Origin: Tardiphaga robiniae
GTDB lineage: Bacteria; Pseudomonadota; Alphaproteobacteria; Rhizobiales; Xanthobacteraceae
DNA length: 64,000 nucleotides
NCBI RefSeq assembly: GCF_001618955.1
Contig: NZ_LVYV01000007.1
Location: 81,200-145,199 of the forward strand
Direction of reading: 5' to 3'
Part shown: one piece after another, positions 28,201-39,140 of the stretch
Layout: every line of letters starts with the position of its first letter
Numbering within the stretch: position 1 is the stretch's first letter
Program-made: the position numbers and the translations under genes
Notes under the pieces: generated by a model
Told to the model about the DNA's origin: nothing
Seen by the model: the letters and a program-made list of their open reading frames with translations, nothing else
The model's database searches: none

Positions 28201-28446
28201 TCAAGCCGGATCCTCGCCACCCTCAAACAGCTGAATCGGTGCGCCCGGCATGATGGTCGAGATCGCATGCTTATACACCAGCTGCGAGTGTCCGTCGCGT
28301 CGGAGCAAAAGACAGAAATTGTCGAACCAGGTGACAATGCCCTGCAGTTTGACGCCGTTCACCAGAAAGATCGTGAGCGGAGTCTTGGTCTTGCGTACGT
28401 GGTTGAGGAAGGTGTCCTGTAGATTCTGTGCGCGGTCTGCCGCCAT
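28201..28446 (-). CDS. hfq: RNA-binding protein Hfq
   Basis: 81 residues. Sm1 motif in [20 protein letters not shown] followed by [14 protein letters not shown]; Sm2 as [10 protein letters not shown], with the YKHA variant found across alphaproteobacteria. It forms a hexameric ring that pairs small RNAs with mRNAs. It is followed by hflX. The 187-base gap upstream contains A/T-rich runs and is the likely place of its own promoter. Confidence 0.97.
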   Translation of the reverse strand: MAADRAQNLQDTFLNHVRKTKTPLTIFLVNGVKLQGIVTWFDNFCLLLRRDGHSQLVYKHAISTIMPGAPIQLFEGGEDPA

Positions 28447-28633
28447 TTTTTTTAATCCCGCAGTCTGTTTTGTTGCTTTTTTTGAACCCGGCGCAGCCCT
28501 CTCCGGGGCCTTACCAAGCCGCCGCGCTTTCCCCTGAGATCCCCCTCCGGGAGCGCGACGACGTGATTAGACGGCAGGCGCGCTTTTTAGGCAAGCCGGA
28601 ACGCGGAATTGGTGCCTAAAAGCGCGGCAAATT

Positions 28634-29491
28634 TTATGAAATCGCTGCGAATTTATGGAATTCCTGCCTCAGGCGCGTCGCGATACCACCTGGCTTGCCG
28701 TCACCGATCGGTTTGCCGTCGATATTGATGACCGGCATCACGATCTGACTCGCCGACGAGACGAAGGCTTCCGCGGCGTCATAGGCCTCTGCCGGCGTGA
28801 AGTTCCGCTCTTCCAGCTTGAGCTGCATCGAAGCCAGAACCTCGATCAGTACGGCGCGGGTGATGCCTGCAAGAATGCCTGATACGGCCGTGCGCGTCAC
28901 CACCTTGCCGTCCTTGGTGACGATCCATGCGTTGCAGGATGCGCCCTCGGTGACGAAACCGTCAGCGTCGACATACCAGGCCTCATAGGCGCCCTTGTCG
29001 CGGGCTTCCTGTCGCGCCAGCACGTTGGGCAGCAAGCCGACAGTCTTGATGTCGACGCGCGGCCAACGGTTCTCGGCCGTGGTGATGACCTTCACGCCCT
29101 TGGCGGCGGTCGCCTGGTTTTTGGCGAAGTTGAGCGATTTCGCCGTCACGACCACGCTGGGTTTCACGTCCGGCGACGGAAATCCGTGATCACGATGGGC
29201 GACGCCGCGGCTGATCTGCAGATAGACGATGCCGTAATTGATGCGGTTGCGGCGAATCACTTCCTGCATCACCACCTTGAGCGATGTCAGCGGCATGGCC
29301 TCGGCGATGCGCAGCTCTCGCAAAGAGCGCTGCATGCGCGCAATATGGCGGGGAAAGTCGACCATCTTGCCGCCGATGATCTCGCAGACCTCGTAAATGC
29401 CATCGGCGAACTGATAGCCGCGGTCCTCGACGTTCACGGCGGCATCGCGCAGGTTGACGTATTGACCATTCACATAGGCGATGCGCGACAT
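28634..29491 (-). CDS. D-amino-acid aminotransferase (PLP class IV)
   Basis: 285 residues. The start YVNGQYVNLRDAAVNVEDRG fits class IV transaminases, and DRGYQFADGIYEV is the strongly conserved segment. The PLP lysine falls in VDIKTVGLLPNVLARQEARD. The domain with GFVTEGASCNAWIV fits D-alanine transaminases. It interconverts D-alanine/2-oxoglutarate with pyruvate/D-glutamate, supplying cell-wall precursors. It lies between ntrX and hfq on the same strand, an arrangement shared by many rhizobia. Confidence 0.9.
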   Translation of the reverse strand: MSRIAYVNGQYVNLRDAAVNVEDRGYQFADGIYEVCEIIGGKMVDFPRHIARMQRSLRELRIAEAMPLTSLKVVMQEVIRRNRINYGIVYLQISRGVAHRDHGFPSPDVKPSVVVTAKSLNFAKNQATAAKGVKVITTAENRWPRVDIKTVGLLPNVLARQEARDKGAYEAWYVDADGFVTEGASCNAWIVTKDGKVVTRTAVSGILAGITRAVLIEVLASMQLKLEERNFTPAEAYDAAEAFVSSASQIVMPVINIDGKPIGDGKPGGIATRLRQEFHKFAAIS

Positions 29492-29536
29492 GTTCGTTCC
29501 GAGGCTTGAGTTGAAGCTTGAGGTGAGGTGAGTGAT

Positions 29537-30907
29537 TTAGCCGACGCCGAGCGCCTTGAGCTTGCGGTGCAAGGCGGAGCGCTCCATGCCGACGAATTCA
29601 GCGGTGCGCGAGATATTACCCGAAAAACGGCTGATCTGCGCAATCAGATAATCGCGCTCGAACACTTCGCGGGCTTCGCGCAGCGGCAGGCCCATGATGT
29701 GCTCGCCATTGTTGCTGGTGGGCATCGACGGCACCATTGAGCCGACATCCTGCGGCAGCATGTCGGCGGTGATGATCACTTCCGGCCCGCCGCCTGCCAG
29801 GATCATGACGCGTTCGACGTTGTTGCGAAGCTGGCGGATATTGCCCGGCCAGACATGCGACTGCAGGACCGCCATGGCGTCCTCGCCGATCTGCCGCTTC
29901 GGCAGACCGGTCGCGATCGAGATCTGCTCCATGAAATATTCGATCAGCTCCGGGATATCCTCGCGGTGCTCGGACAGCGGCGGCACGCGGATCGGCACCA
30001 CCGAGAGGCGGTGATAAAGATCTTCGCGGAAACGGCCCTCGGCGATTTCCTCTTCGAGATTGCGTGCGGTCGACGAAATGATGCGGACGTCGACATTGAC
30101 CTTGGTGGTGCCCCCTGCCCGCATGAAAGTCTGATCGACCAGCACGCGCAGGATCTTGTTCTGGGTCTCGCGGGGCAGATCGCCGATCTCATCGATGAAT
30201 AGCGTGCCACCATGAGCCTCTTCCAGGGCTCCTGCCTTACGCGCCTGTTCGCCATTGGACTGTTCGATGCCGAACAGTTCGACTTCCATGCGCTCCGGCG
30301 TAATCGCCGCAGCGTTGATGACGACGAACGGTCCCGTGGAGCGGGCAGAGGCCGTGTGCAGCGTGCGCGCGGCGAGCTCCTTACCTGCGCCCGACGGGCC
30401 GACGATGAGAATGCGGCTATTGGCCTTGGCGGCGCGATCGATGGTCTGGCGCAGCTGGTTCATGGCGGCGGAGCGCCCGGTCAGCGAATTGGCGACCGGC
30501 GCGAGTTGCTTCAGTTCCTTGACTTCGCGTTTCAGCCGCGAGGTTTCCAGCGCGCGCGTCGCGACAAGGATCAGCCGGTCAGCCTTGAACGGCTTTTCGA
30601 TGAAGTCGTAGGCGCCGCGCTTGATTGCCGCGACCGCGGTTTCGATATTGCCGTGGCCTGAGATCATCACCACAGGCAATTCGGGATTGTCGCGTTTGAC
30701 CTGCTCGAGCAGTTGCAGGCCGTCGAGCTTGCTGCCCTGCAGCCAGATGTCGAGAAACACCATGCTGGGGCGGCGATTGGCGATTTCCGCGAGCGCGGAA
30801 TCGCTGTCTCGTGCGGTGCGGGTGGTGAAGCCCTCATCGTCCAGAATGCCCGCAACAAGATCGCGAATATCGGCTTCGTCGTCGACGATCAGAATGTCAT
30901 TTGCCAT
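29537..30907 (-). CDS. ntrX: Response regulator NtrX
   Basis: 456 residues: receiver domain (1-120, phospho-Asp in MVFLDIWLQGSKLDG), AAA+ domain with Walker A GPSGAGKE, GGTLFIDEIGDLP, and a FIS-type HTH at the end (ISRTAEFVGMERSALHRKLK). The GAFTGA loop that contacts sigma-54 is missing; the equivalent stretch is FGIEQSNGEQARKAG. It is thus expected to act without sigma-54 activation, as described for NtrX proteins. Partner of ntrY, 32 bases upstream. Confidence 0.95.
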   Translation of the reverse strand: MANDILIVDDEADIRDLVAGILDDEGFTTRTARDSDSALAEIANRRPSMVFLDIWLQGSKLDGLQLLEQVKRDNPELPVVMISGHGNIETAVAAIKRGAYDFIEKPFKADRLILVATRALETSRLKREVKELKQLAPVANSLTGRSAAMNQLRQTIDRAAKANSRILIVGPSGAGKELAARTLHTASARSTGPFVVINAAAITPERMEVELFGIEQSNGEQARKAGALEEAHGGTLFIDEIGDLPRETQNKILRVLVDQTFMRAGGTTKVNVDVRIISSTARNLEEEIAEGRFREDLYHRLSVVPIRVPPLSEHREDIPELIEYFMEQISIATGLPKRQIGEDAMAVLQSHVWPGNIRQLRNNVERVMILAGGGPEVIITADMLPQDVGSMVPSMPTSNNGEHIMGLPLREAREVFERDYLIAQISRFSGNISRTAEFVGMERSALHRKLKALGVG

Positions 30908-30939
30908 GGGTCAAAATATCCTGGTCACGTTTATTCTTG

Positions 30940-33225
30940 TCAGTTGCCGGTCGCAGTTTTGATCTTCGGTTCGTCATCAGGCGGGGCTTCCGGTTCACTC
31001 TTGTCCGCGTCAGCCTTCTGACCGGAGATAGAAAACCGCAGTCGCATCCAGGCACCGCGCTGTCCTGGACGAACACTCGATGCGTCGCCAAGTTCGATGC
31101 CTCCACCATGATCCTCGAGCACCTTGCCGACGATCGCGAGGCCGAGGCCGGTGCCCTTCTCGCGAGTCGTGACATAGGGTTCGAGCAAACGCGACCTGTT
31201 GACAGTCGGCAGACCGATGCCGTTGTCGATCACGTCGATCAATATCATGTCGTTCTCGCGCGACGCTGTGACATCAATACGACCTTTGCCGAGTTCTTCT
31301 GGCGGCACGGCCTCGATCGCCTCCGTCGCATTCTTGATGATATTGGTGAGCGCCTGCGAGATCAGCCGGCGATCGAACCGCGCGCGCATCGGCTCTTCCT
31401 TGATCTCGGCGGAGATGTCGAGCTCGGGGTGACCGACCCGCATCAGGAATACGGCCTGACGCACAGTGTCGGCGACATCCTCACCCTCGATCACGGGCTT
31501 GGGCATGCGTGCAAAGCGCGAAAATTCGTCGACCATGCGCCGGATATCGTCGACCTGCCGGACGATGGTGTCGGTGCATTGTTCGAAGATCGCCTTGTCA
31601 TCGACGATCACCTTGCCGAATTTGCGCTTGATGCGCTCGGCGGAGAGCTGGATCGGCGTCAGCGGATTCTTGATCTCATGCGCGATGCGGCGCGCCACGT
31701 CGGCCCAGGCCGAGGTACGCTGTGCCGAGACGAGTTCGGTGATGTCGTCGAGGGTGATGATGTAGCTGTCGCGCGACTGGCTGGTCTGTTCGGCGCTGAC
31801 GCGCACCGACAGATTGCGCTCCTGCCCGTCGCGGGTGATCGTCACCTGTCCCTGCACCAGCCGCTGCGATCCCTCTCGTGCGGTCTGCATCAATTCATCA
31901 AGCTCGGGAATGATCTCGTGCAGCGGGTGGCCCAGCGTCTCGGACTCCGAATGTCCGACCAGCTTCTCGGCCGAGCGGTTGAGAATGCCGATCATGTTCG
32001 AGCCATCGACGCCGATAATGCCGGCGCTGGCCGATGACAACACCGCCTCGATAAAACGGCGGCGGCTGTCGATGACGTCGCTCGCACTGACCAGTTCGTC
32101 GCGCTGGGTGCGCAGCTCCTGCGTCATCTTGTTGAAGGTTTCACCGAGATGGGCGAGATCGCCCTCGGACTGGATCACCGGCACCTGGACATGAAGATCA
32201 CCGGTCGAAACCATGTTCGCTGCGCCCATCAGGCGGCGGATCGGCGCCACCAGCCAGTTGGCGAAATTCAGTCCGATCAGCACGGCGGACATCAGCACCG
32301 TCAGTGCGATCACGGTGAACATCAGCGCGAAGGCGACCTGAATGCCGAGCCTGCGCGATTCCAGTTCGGCATATTCGGCCGCGCCCGCCTGGCTCTGGTT
32401 CATCTGCGCGACCACGCGCGGATCGAGCTTGCGGGCGACATAGAGGAACATGTTGTCGAACGCTCGCAATCGGATCACGGCGGCGACGTAATTTCCCTCG
32501 GGGATCACAGCGATGGCCGGCTCGGACGCGCTGACATTGACGAGGAAGTCTGCCGGCGGCGGTGAGAATTCCTGTTTGATGCCGGGCTGGTCGGGTTCGA
32601 TGACGTTGCGATCCTTGTCGATCAACATGGCGCCCGGCAGATTGCGCGCGGTTGCATTTGCCAGCATCAACGAGCGGAACGTACCGCGGTCCTGATAGAA
32701 GAGGGGCTGGATGCGCGCGAGATCGTCGGCCATGCCGAGGATATCGCCACCAATCAACTGGCCGTGCTCGTGCAGATAGGCACTGGCAATCACGAGCGAA
32801 TTGTTGATGACCGCCTTGGTTGGGCCGGAGAATAGCCGGTCGAGGCCGCGGTCGAGGGTCACATTGGCAACGATCGAGACGAGCACCGCCGGCAGTACGG
32901 CGATCACCGAGAACAGGCTGACGATCTGGACATGCAGCCGGGCCGCCGCCCTGCCCCTGCGACGCGCCTGGACGACTTTCCAGATCTCCCGCGCAATGAT
33001 CAGGACCAGCAGGAAGACGCTGGCGGCATTGATCAGCAGGAAGGTAACGACGACCTGATGGGTCGGCGCGATCGGCGTGAGGCCGTTCAGGACGAGGAAG
33101 GTCAGGCATGACGACAGGAGTGCCAAGCCGACAGCCAATGGCACGAACAGCCGCCGCAGGGTCCACCTGCGCGGCTCCGCCATCGACGGTTCATAGGCTG
33201 TAGCCGACGTGTCTGCGCTGGTCAT
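30940..33225 (-). CDS. ntrY: Sensor histidine kinase NtrY
   Basis: 761 residues from the ATG at 33225; the upstream ATG at 33345 adds an unlike stretch. Membrane helices lie at about 24-45, 54-74 and 98-120, with a periplasmic sensor up to a fourth helix near 300-325. Then HAMP (LVAPIRRLMGAANMVSTGDL), PAS (FIEAVLSSASAGIIGVDG), HisKA with [15 protein letters not shown] and an HATPase domain (DNGIGLP, GTGLGLAIV). Senses nitrogen, oxygen or envelope signals in relatives and phosphorylates NtrX. Confidence 0.95.
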   Translation of the reverse strand: MTSADTSATAYEPSMAEPRRWTLRRLFVPLAVGLALLSSCLTFLVLNGLTPIAPTHQVVVTFLLINAASVFLLVLIIAREIWKVVQARRRGRAAARLHVQIVSLFSVIAVLPAVLVSIVANVTLDRGLDRLFSGPTKAVINNSLVIASAYLHEHGQLIGGDILGMADDLARIQPLFYQDRGTFRSLMLANATARNLPGAMLIDKDRNVIEPDQPGIKQEFSPPPADFLVNVSASEPAIAVIPEGNYVAAVIRLRAFDNMFLYVARKLDPRVVAQMNQSQAGAAEYAELESRRLGIQVAFALMFTVIALTVLMSAVLIGLNFANWLVAPIRRLMGAANMVSTGDLHVQVPVIQSEGDLAHLGETFNKMTQELRTQRDELVSASDVIDSRRRFIEAVLSSASAGIIGVDGSNMIGILNRSAEKLVGHSESETLGHPLHEIIPELDELMQTAREGSQRLVQGQVTITRDGQERNLSVRVSAEQTSQSRDSYIITLDDITELVSAQRTSAWADVARRIAHEIKNPLTPIQLSAERIKRKFGKVIVDDKAIFEQCTDTIVRQVDDIRRMVDEFSRFARMPKPVIEGEDVADTVRQAVFLMRVGHPELDISAEIKEEPMRARFDRRLISQALTNIIKNATEAIEAVPPEELGKGRIDVTASRENDMILIDVIDNGIGLPTVNRSRLLEPYVTTREKGTGLGLAIVGKVLEDHGGGIELGDASSVRPGQRGAWMRLRFSISGQKADADKSEPEAPPDDEPKIKTATGN

Positions 33226-33419
33226 TCCGACAATGTGGTGAGCGTGGACGCCGTGCGGCTGCCGGAGACAGAGTCCGGACCGCACTGATGCAATCATACA
33301 ACAATGTTGCCCAATTACGACAAATCCGCGGCGCAGACCAGTCAACGAAAACGCATACCCTGCGTTTTCGTTTGTTTTTGCGTCTCAAACTCTGGAATTG
33401 CTCGATCCCGCTGCCGGAA

Positions 33420-34862
33420 TCAGCCGCCGGTTCGATAGACTTGGATATCGAGATCGCGAATCTTCTTCCGCAGGGTGTTGCGGTTGAGGCCGAGCAGATC
33501 CGCAGCGCGGATCTGGTTGCCTCGGGTCGCGGCCAGTGCTGCGGTCAGCAGCGGTACCTCGATCTCGCGGAGAATGCGGTGATAGAGGCCCGGCGGCGGC
33601 ACGCCGTTCGGGAAGCCGGAGAAGTGCGAGGACAGATAGACCTCGACGGCACCACCGAGATTATCCACGCCGGTCGGCGCGCTACCACCCGAGGCCACAG
33701 CGGGCGGCGCCAATTCGCCGTCGATCACCGAACCGGTGATGACGTCCTGCGGATAGAGTGCTGCGAGGCGGCGCGCGAGGTTTTCCAGTTCACGAACGTT
33801 GCCCGGCCAGCGATGCTGCTTCATGCGCTCAAGCGCCAAGGCGTCGAGCTTCTTCGGCGGCAGGCCGTCCTTCTCTGCGAGTGCGAAGAAGTGGCGGATC
33901 AGATCGGGCAGATCCTCGATGCGCTCGCGCAGCGGCGGCAGGCGCAGCGGCACGACGTTGAGGCGGAAGAACAGATCCTCGCGGAACAGGCCCTGCTGGA
34001 TCAGGATGCGCAGATCCTTGTTGGAGGCGGCGACGATACGCACGTCGGTCTTGATCGGCGTGCGGCCGCCAACCGTCGTGTATTCGCCCTGCTGCAACAC
34101 ACGCAGCAAACGGGTCTGGGCTTCCATCGGCATGTCGCCGATTTCGTCCAAAAACAGAGTGCCCCCTTCGGCCTGCTCGAAGCGGCCGGTCGCGCGGGCA
34201 TTGGCGCCGGTGAACGCGCCGCGCTCGTGACCGAACAGTTCGGACTCGATGAGATCGCGCGGGATCGCCGCCATGTTGACCGCGACGAACGGGCCGTTGC
34301 GGCGCTTGCCGTAGTCGTGCAGCGCGCGGGCCACCAGTTCCTTGCCGGTGCCGGACTCGCCGGAGATCATCACCGTGAGATCGGTCTGCATCAGGCGCGC
34401 AAGGACGCGGTAGATTTCCTGCATCGCCGGCGAACGGCCGACCAGCGGGATCGAGTCGAACTCGCCGTCATCGGCGTGGCTTGCGACACGCTCCTTCGGC
34501 TCGGACAGCGCGCGACCGACGATGGCGATCAATTCCTTTAGATCGAACGGCTTCGGCAGATATTCATAGGCACCGCGCTCGGAGGCGCGGATCGCGGTCA
34601 TGAAGGTGTTCTGCGCGCTCATCACGATAACCGGCAGATTGGGGCGCATCTTCTTGATACGCGGCAGCAGATCGAACGCGTTCTCGTCGGGCATCACCAC
34701 GTCGGTGATCACGAGGTCGCCCTCGCCCTGGCTGACCCAGCGCCACAGCGTGGCTGCGTTTCCGGTCAGGCGAACCTCATACCCGGCGCGCGACAGCGCC
34801 TGATTGAGGACGGTGCGGATCGCTGTATCGTCGTCCGCAACCAGAATGCTACCTGCAGCCAT
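33420..34862 (-). CDS. ntrC: Nitrogen regulator NtrC (NR(I))
   Basis: 480 residues: receiver with the phospho-Asp in [23 protein letters not shown]+ domain with GESGTGKE and an intact sigma-54 loop in [19 protein letters not shown], and a C-terminal FIS helix-turn-helix ([20 protein letters not shown]). It activates nitrogen-scavenging genes with sigma-54 when phosphorylated by NtrB. Fifteen bases behind ntrB; a 194-base gap separates it from ntrY, which may have its own promoter. Confidence 0.97.
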   Translation of the reverse strand: MAAGSILVADDDTAIRTVLNQALSRAGYEVRLTGNAATLWRWVSQGEGDLVITDVVMPDENAFDLLPRIKKMRPNLPVIVMSAQNTFMTAIRASERGAYEYLPKPFDLKELIAIVGRALSEPKERVASHADDGEFDSIPLVGRSPAMQEIYRVLARLMQTDLTVMISGESGTGKELVARALHDYGKRRNGPFVAVNMAAIPRDLIESELFGHERGAFTGANARATGRFEQAEGGTLFLDEIGDMPMEAQTRLLRVLQQGEYTTVGGRTPIKTDVRIVAASNKDLRILIQQGLFREDLFFRLNVVPLRLPPLRERIEDLPDLIRHFFALAEKDGLPPKKLDALALERMKQHRWPGNVRELENLARRLAALYPQDVITGSVIDGELAPPAVASGGSAPTGVDNLGGAVEVYLSSHFSGFPNGVPPPGLYHRILREIEVPLLTAALAATRGNQIRAADLLGLNRNTLRKKIRDLDIQVYRTGG

Positions 34863-34876
34863 CGTTAGTCCTCGTC

Positions 34877-36055
34877 TTACGTCTGTGAGGTGTGCGTCGG
34901 TGCCACAGGGGCATCGGCGTTGCTCGGATCAAGGGTCTTGTCGTCGAGTTTCTTGGCGGGATTGAACATCGGCAACAGCACGCGAAAAGTCGTCTTTCGT
35001 GGCTGAGATTCACATTCGATGATCCCACCGTGATCGCCGACAATCTTCGCTACCAATGCAAGACCCAGGCCGCTTCCGGTCGGTTTGGTGGTGACGAAGG
35101 GATCGAACAGGTTGGGCAGCAAATCTTCGGGAACTCCGGGTCCGTTGTCCTTGACGCAGAATTCCAGCGGCAGCGAGACGCGCGATTTCTTGCCCGGCAC
35201 TGACAGGCGCACACCCGGGCGGAATGCGGTGGTGAGCTGGATTTCGCCGTCGGAGCCGAGATCGACGATGGCTTCCGCAGCGTTCTTCACGAGATTCAGG
35301 AACACCTGGATGAGCTGGTCCTGATTGGCCAGCACCGGCGGCAGCGACGGGTCGTAATCCTCGATGAAGCGGATGTTGCGGGCAAAGCCCGACTGCGCGA
35401 GGCGCTTCACATGATCGAGCACGGAGTGAATGTTGACCGGGCCGCGCGCCACAGGACGGTCGTCGCCGAACACTTCCATACGGTCGACCAGCGTCACGAT
35501 GCGGTCGGCCTCGTCCATGATCAGCCGCGTCAGCATGCGGTCTTCCGACGATGCCGACTGCTCAAGTAGCTGTGCGGCGCCGCGGATGCCCGACAGCGGG
35601 TTCTTGATTTCATGCGCCAGCATGGCCGCCAGTGCGATCACGGACCGGGCCGCGCTGCGATGGGTGAGCTGCCGGTCCATCTTGTCGGCGATGGTGCGCT
35701 CCTGCAGCATCACCACGATATGGCCCGGACGCTCGGTGAGCGGCGCGACATGCAGATCGACCTGACGATCGCCGCCGATGCGGGGCGTGCCCAGATCGAC
35801 CTTGTATTCGTTCACCGGCGAGCCGGCGGCGCGAACCTGATCGATCAGCGCCAGCAGCGGGCTGCCGAATGGTACCAACTCTTTCAGAGACTGCCTGCGC
35901 AGGAACTGCGCGGAAATCTCGAAGAAGGATTCGGCGGCCATATTGGCATCGACGATCTTGCCATCGGGCGCGATCAGGATCACCGGATTCGGTAGTGCGT
36001 TGAGAATGGCCTCACTGTCGGTCGGGACAGGGCGACGGTGCTCTGCGGCGTTCAT
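34877..36055 (-). CDS. ntrB: Nitrogen sensor kinase NtrB (NR(II))
   Basis: 392 residues from the ATG at 36055, whose ATGA overlaps the dusB stop. An N-terminal PAS ([20 protein letters not shown]), HisKA with [20 protein letters not shown] and the phosphorylated His, and an HATPase domain with [17 protein letters not shown] and GSGLGLALV. No membrane helix, so it is cytosolic; in relatives it is controlled by PII. The coupled start with dusB places it in the classical nifR3-ntrBC operon. Confidence 0.96.
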   Translation of the reverse strand: MNAAEHRRPVPTDSEAILNALPNPVILIAPDGKIVDANMAAESFFEISAQFLRRQSLKELVPFGSPLLALIDQVRAAGSPVNEYKVDLGTPRIGGDRQVDLHVAPLTERPGHIVVMLQERTIADKMDRQLTHRSAARSVIALAAMLAHEIKNPLSGIRGAAQLLEQSASSEDRMLTRLIMDEADRIVTLVDRMEVFGDDRPVARGPVNIHSVLDHVKRLAQSGFARNIRFIEDYDPSLPPVLANQDQLIQVFLNLVKNAAEAIVDLGSDGEIQLTTAFRPGVRLSVPGKKSRVSLPLEFCVKDNGPGVPEDLLPNLFDPFVTTKPTGSGLGLALVAKIVGDHGGIIECESQPRKTTFRVLLPMFNPAKKLDDKTLDPSNADAPVAPTHTSQT

Positions 36056-37086
36056 GCGGCGGCACTCCATGCGAAATCGTCAAAGGCTTCATTCAGGGAT
36101 CGCTGCACGCCGGAGGGATCTTCGGATGTGAGGATCTTCTGTCGCCAGGTCTTCAGGGTTTCAGTCGGCACGCAGCTCGTGGCTGCGGCCGCATCGAGCG
36201 CCCAGCCGAGATGCTTGCGTGCGTGGCGCAGGCCGATACGCAGCCCATAGTGACGGACCACGTCATCATAAAGAGCGCAGATATAAGCGAGCTGCTGCTG
36301 CAGCGCCGGCACGGCTTCCGCGATGCCGGTTTCGAGACGTCGACCGATCTGGCCGGGCAACCACGGCATGCCCTGCGCGCCGCGACCCATCATCACGGCA
36401 TCGGCGCCGGACATCTCAAGCGCGCTCACGGCCTTGTCGTAGGACGTAATGTCACCATTGACGATGACGGGAATACTGACGGCGTCCTTCACCGGGCGCA
36501 CGGCGCTCCAGTCGGCTTCACCTTTGTAGAACTGGCAACGGGTGCGACCATGGACGGTGATGAGCTGTATCCCCGCCTCCTCCGCGCGCTGCGCAAGCTC
36601 AGGCGCGTTCAGCGTGCGATCGTCCCAGCCCAGACGCATCTTGAGGGTCACAGGCACCTTTACGGCAGCGATGGTCGCTTCGATCAGCTTCAGCGCATGG
36701 TCGAGGTCGCGCATCAGCGCCGAGCCCGACTGGCCGCCGGTCACATGCCGCGCCGGACAGCCCATATTGATATCGATGATGTCGGCGCCCGCCGCTTCGG
36801 CCACACGGGCCCCCTCGGCCATCCAGTGGGTCTCACAGCCGGCCAGCTGGACCACATGCGGGCCAATCCCGGTCGCTTCGCAGCGCAATACCGACATGGG
36901 ACGGCCATTGACGAGATCGTCGCTGGCGGTCATTTCTGACACAACGAGGCCTGCCCCGAGTTCGGCGGTCAGTCTGCGGAACGGCGCATCGGTAATGCCC
37001 GACATCGGCGCCAGCACGACCCGGTTGGCGATCTCGATGCCACCGATTCGTAACGGCTTGCTGTATACTGAGTCCGGGGTGGTCAC
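36052..37086 (-). CDS. dusB: tRNA-dihydrouridine synthase DusB (NifR3)
   Basis: 344 residues from a GTG at 37086. An FMN-dependent TIM barrel begins [15 protein letters not shown]; the active-site Cys is in [20 protein letters not shown], and KMRLGWDD and [11 protein letters not shown] are typical. It reduces uridines in the D-loop of tRNAs. First gene of the Ntr operon, as in rhizobia; the gap to ispDF (232 bases) holds both divergent promoters. Confidence 0.95.
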   Translation of the reverse strand: MTTPDSVYSKPLRIGGIEIANRVVLAPMSGITDAPFRRLTAELGAGLVVSEMTASDDLVNGRPMSVLRCEATGIGPHVVQLAGCETHWMAEGARVAEAAGADIIDINMGCPARHVTGGQSGSALMRDLDHALKLIEATIAAVKVPVTLKMRLGWDDRTLNAPELAQRAEEAGIQLITVHGRTRCQFYKGEADWSAVRPVKDAVSIPVIVNGDITSYDKAVSALEMSGADAVMMGRGAQGMPWLPGQIGRRLETGIAEAVPALQQQLAYICALYDDVVRHYGLRIGLRHARKHLGWALDAAAATSCVPTETLKTWRQKILTSEDPSGVQRSLNEAFDDFAWSAAA

Positions 37087-37318
37087 AGACCTGCTCGTCG
37101 TTGTCTCGTCCGCTGCATTGCGGGCATAGGGCGCATAATGCGCACATTTGTTGTGCAGTCAACCTTCATGCCTACACATTAGACAGATGCGCTCATTTTG
37201 CAAGTGCAGTGCAGCAATGCACTCTTATGCAGCCACGAGAATGTAATCATACTGTTTTTGCCCGCGGCCGTGCTAAGGGCTGTGCGATCACCGCTTACCC
37301 CTTAATCACCTGACCCTG

Positions 37319-38515
37319 ATGACAAAATCACCTAATCCTGCCGGTTTGAAGACAGCCGCCATTATCGTTGCCGCCGGCCGCGGCCTCCGCGCCGGAGCCG
37401 GTGGACCGAAGCAATATCGCATGATTGGAGGCCGCAGCGTTATTTCGCGGGCTATGGAGCCGTTCTGCAACCATCCCCAGGTCTTTGCGGTCCAGCCGAT
37501 CACAAATCCCGACGACATCGCTGTCTTCAATGAGGCGGTCAGTGATCTGAGGTATCATAATCCTGCCAATGGCGGTGCAACGCGTCAGGCGTCGGTGCAT
37601 GCCGGACTGGAAGCGCTCGCAGATCACGCGCCGGACATCGTGCTGATTCACGATGCAGCCCGCCCGTTCGTGACCCCTGCCTTGATCGAGCGCGCGATTG
37701 CCGCGGCGCAGATCACAGGCGCTGCCGTGCCGGGCGTTGCCGTCACGGATACAATCAAACAAGTCAACGAGGCCGGTCACGTGGAAGCGACGCCGGACCG
37801 TGCGCGCTTACGCAGCGCGCAGACCCCGCAGGCATTTCGTTTCGATGTCATCCTTGAGGCGCACCGTCGTGCTGCAAAAGAAGGCCGCGATGATTTCACC
37901 GACGATGCCGCCCTCGCCGAATGGGCGGGATTGACCGTGGCAACCTTTGAAGGCGATCTTGCAAATATGAAGCTCACGACTCCCGAAGATTTCATCCGCG
38001 AAGAAGCGCGTCTCGCAGCCTCGCTCGGCGATATCCGCATGGGCACGGGCTATGACGTGCACGCGTTTGGCGATGGCGATCACCTGATGATCTGCGGCGT
38101 CCGCGTGCCGCATACGCGCGGCTTTCTCGCACATTCAGACGGCGACGTCGGTCTGCATGCGCTGGTCGATGCGATCCTGGGCGCGCTGGCCGATGGCGAT
38201 ATCGGTTCCCACTTCCCGCCCAGTGATCCCCAGTGGAAGGGCGCGGCGTCTGACAAATTCCTGAAATACGCCGTCGATCGCGTCACCGCACGTGGCGGCC
38301 GCATCGCCAATCTCGAAGTGACGCTGATCTGCGAGCGGCCCAAAATCGGTCCGTTGCGCGATGCGATGCGTGCGAAGATCAGCGAGATTTCCGGCGTGGC
38401 ACTGTCGCGTGTCGCGGTGAAGGCGACCACCAGCGAACGTCTCGGCTTCACCGGCCGTGAAGAAGGTATCGCCGCGACTGCGGCTACCACCATTCGCCTC
38501 CCCTGGACGGACTGA
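37319..38515 (+). CDS. ispDF: Bifunctional MEP cytidylyltransferase / MECDP synthase IspDF
   Basis: 398 residues. Residues 1-235 are IspD ([20 protein letters not shown] for CTP binding, and [10 protein letters not shown]). From about 240 comes IspF, with the metal-binding [12 protein letters not shown] and the [20 protein letters not shown] motif. It catalyses two steps of the non-mevalonate isoprenoid pathway in one protein, a fusion widespread in alphaproteobacteria. The stop is followed by the CinA-family ATG one base later. Confidence 0.96.
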   Translation: MTKSPNPAGLKTAAIIVAAGRGLRAGAGGPKQYRMIGGRSVISRAMEPFCNHPQVFAVQPITNPDDIAVFNEAVSDLRYHNPANGGATRQASVHAGLEALADHAPDIVLIHDAARPFVTPALIERAIAAAQITGAAVPGVAVTDTIKQVNEAGHVEATPDRARLRSAQTPQAFRFDVILEAHRRAAKEGRDDFTDDAALAEWAGLTVATFEGDLANMKLTTPEDFIREEARLAASLGDIRMGTGYDVHAFGDGDHLMICGVRVPHTRGFLAHSDGDVGLHALVDAILGALADGDIGSHFPPSDPQWKGAASDKFLKYAVDRVTARGGRIANLEVTLICERPKIGPLRDAMRAKISEISGVALSRVAVKATTSERLGFTGREEGIAATAATTIRLPWTD

Positions 38516-38516
38516 C

Positions 38517-39140
38517 ATGGCAGCGAGCGACGCACGAGCCCTCTCCCGCGCGCTGCTCGATCTCTGCCGCAGCCGCAAGCTGACGATTGCGACCGCAGAG
38601 TCCTGCACCGGCGGCCTCGTCGCCGGCGCGCTGACCGAAATCCCCGGCTCGTCCGATGTGATCGATCGCGGCTTCGTCACCTATTCCAATGCTGCCAAAC
38701 ACGCGATGCTCGGCGTCAAGACTGCGACGCTCGACAGCTTTGGTGCGGTCAGCAAGGAGACGGCGATCCAGATGGCGGTCGGCGCGCTCGAAGAAGCGGA
38801 TGTCGATCTCGCGGTCTCGATCACGGGAATCGCTGGCCCCGGAGGCGCAACGCCGGGCAAGCCGGTCGGCCTCGTGCATTTTGCCGTTGCGTCGCGTGAC
38901 GGCCGCATCGTCAACAAGGAATGCCGCTTCGGCGCCATCGGCCGCAGCGCGGTGCGTCAGCGTTCCGTGCTTGAAGCTCTGCGTATGCTGATGGATCTCG
39001 CGCGTGGCCCGCAGCCGCCAGCCAAGAAGCGCGAAGCCGCCAGTCTCGCTCGGCCAAGGGTGGCAAGGTCGCCGCGACGGACCGCCGTCAAACGACGCAG
39101 GCCGACCGCGCCGCTAAAAAAGCCGACGACTAAGAAGTAG
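38517..39140 (+). CDS. CinA-family nicotinamide-nucleotide amidohydrolase with a basic C-terminal tail
   Basis: 207 residues from the ATG at 38517, one base behind the ispDF stop. The PncC core spans residues 8-160 (ATAESCTGGLVAGALTEIPG, VDLAVSITGIAGPGG, KPVGLVHFAV) and would deamidate NMN or regenerate NAD precursors. The last 45 residues are dominated by Lys, Arg, Pro and Ala (PPAKKREAASLARP, RRTAVKRRRPTAPLKKPTTK), unlike the compact family members. The 3' end overlaps the convergent next gene by 11 bases. Confidence 0.88.
   Translation: MAASDARALSRALLDLCRSRKLTIATAESCTGGLVAGALTEIPGSSDVIDRGFVTYSNAAKHAMLGVKTATLDSFGAVSKETAIQMAVGALEEADVDLAVSITGIAGPGGATPGKPVGLVHFAVASRDGRIVNKECRFGAIGRSAVRQRSVLEALRMLMDLARGPQPPAKKREAASLARPRVARSPRRTAVKRRRPTAPLKKPTTKK

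Noticed and set aside
30901..34541. Long plus-strand frames opposite ntrY and ntrC
   Set aside because: Shadows of well-conserved kinase and regulator genes; they show no family features of their own.
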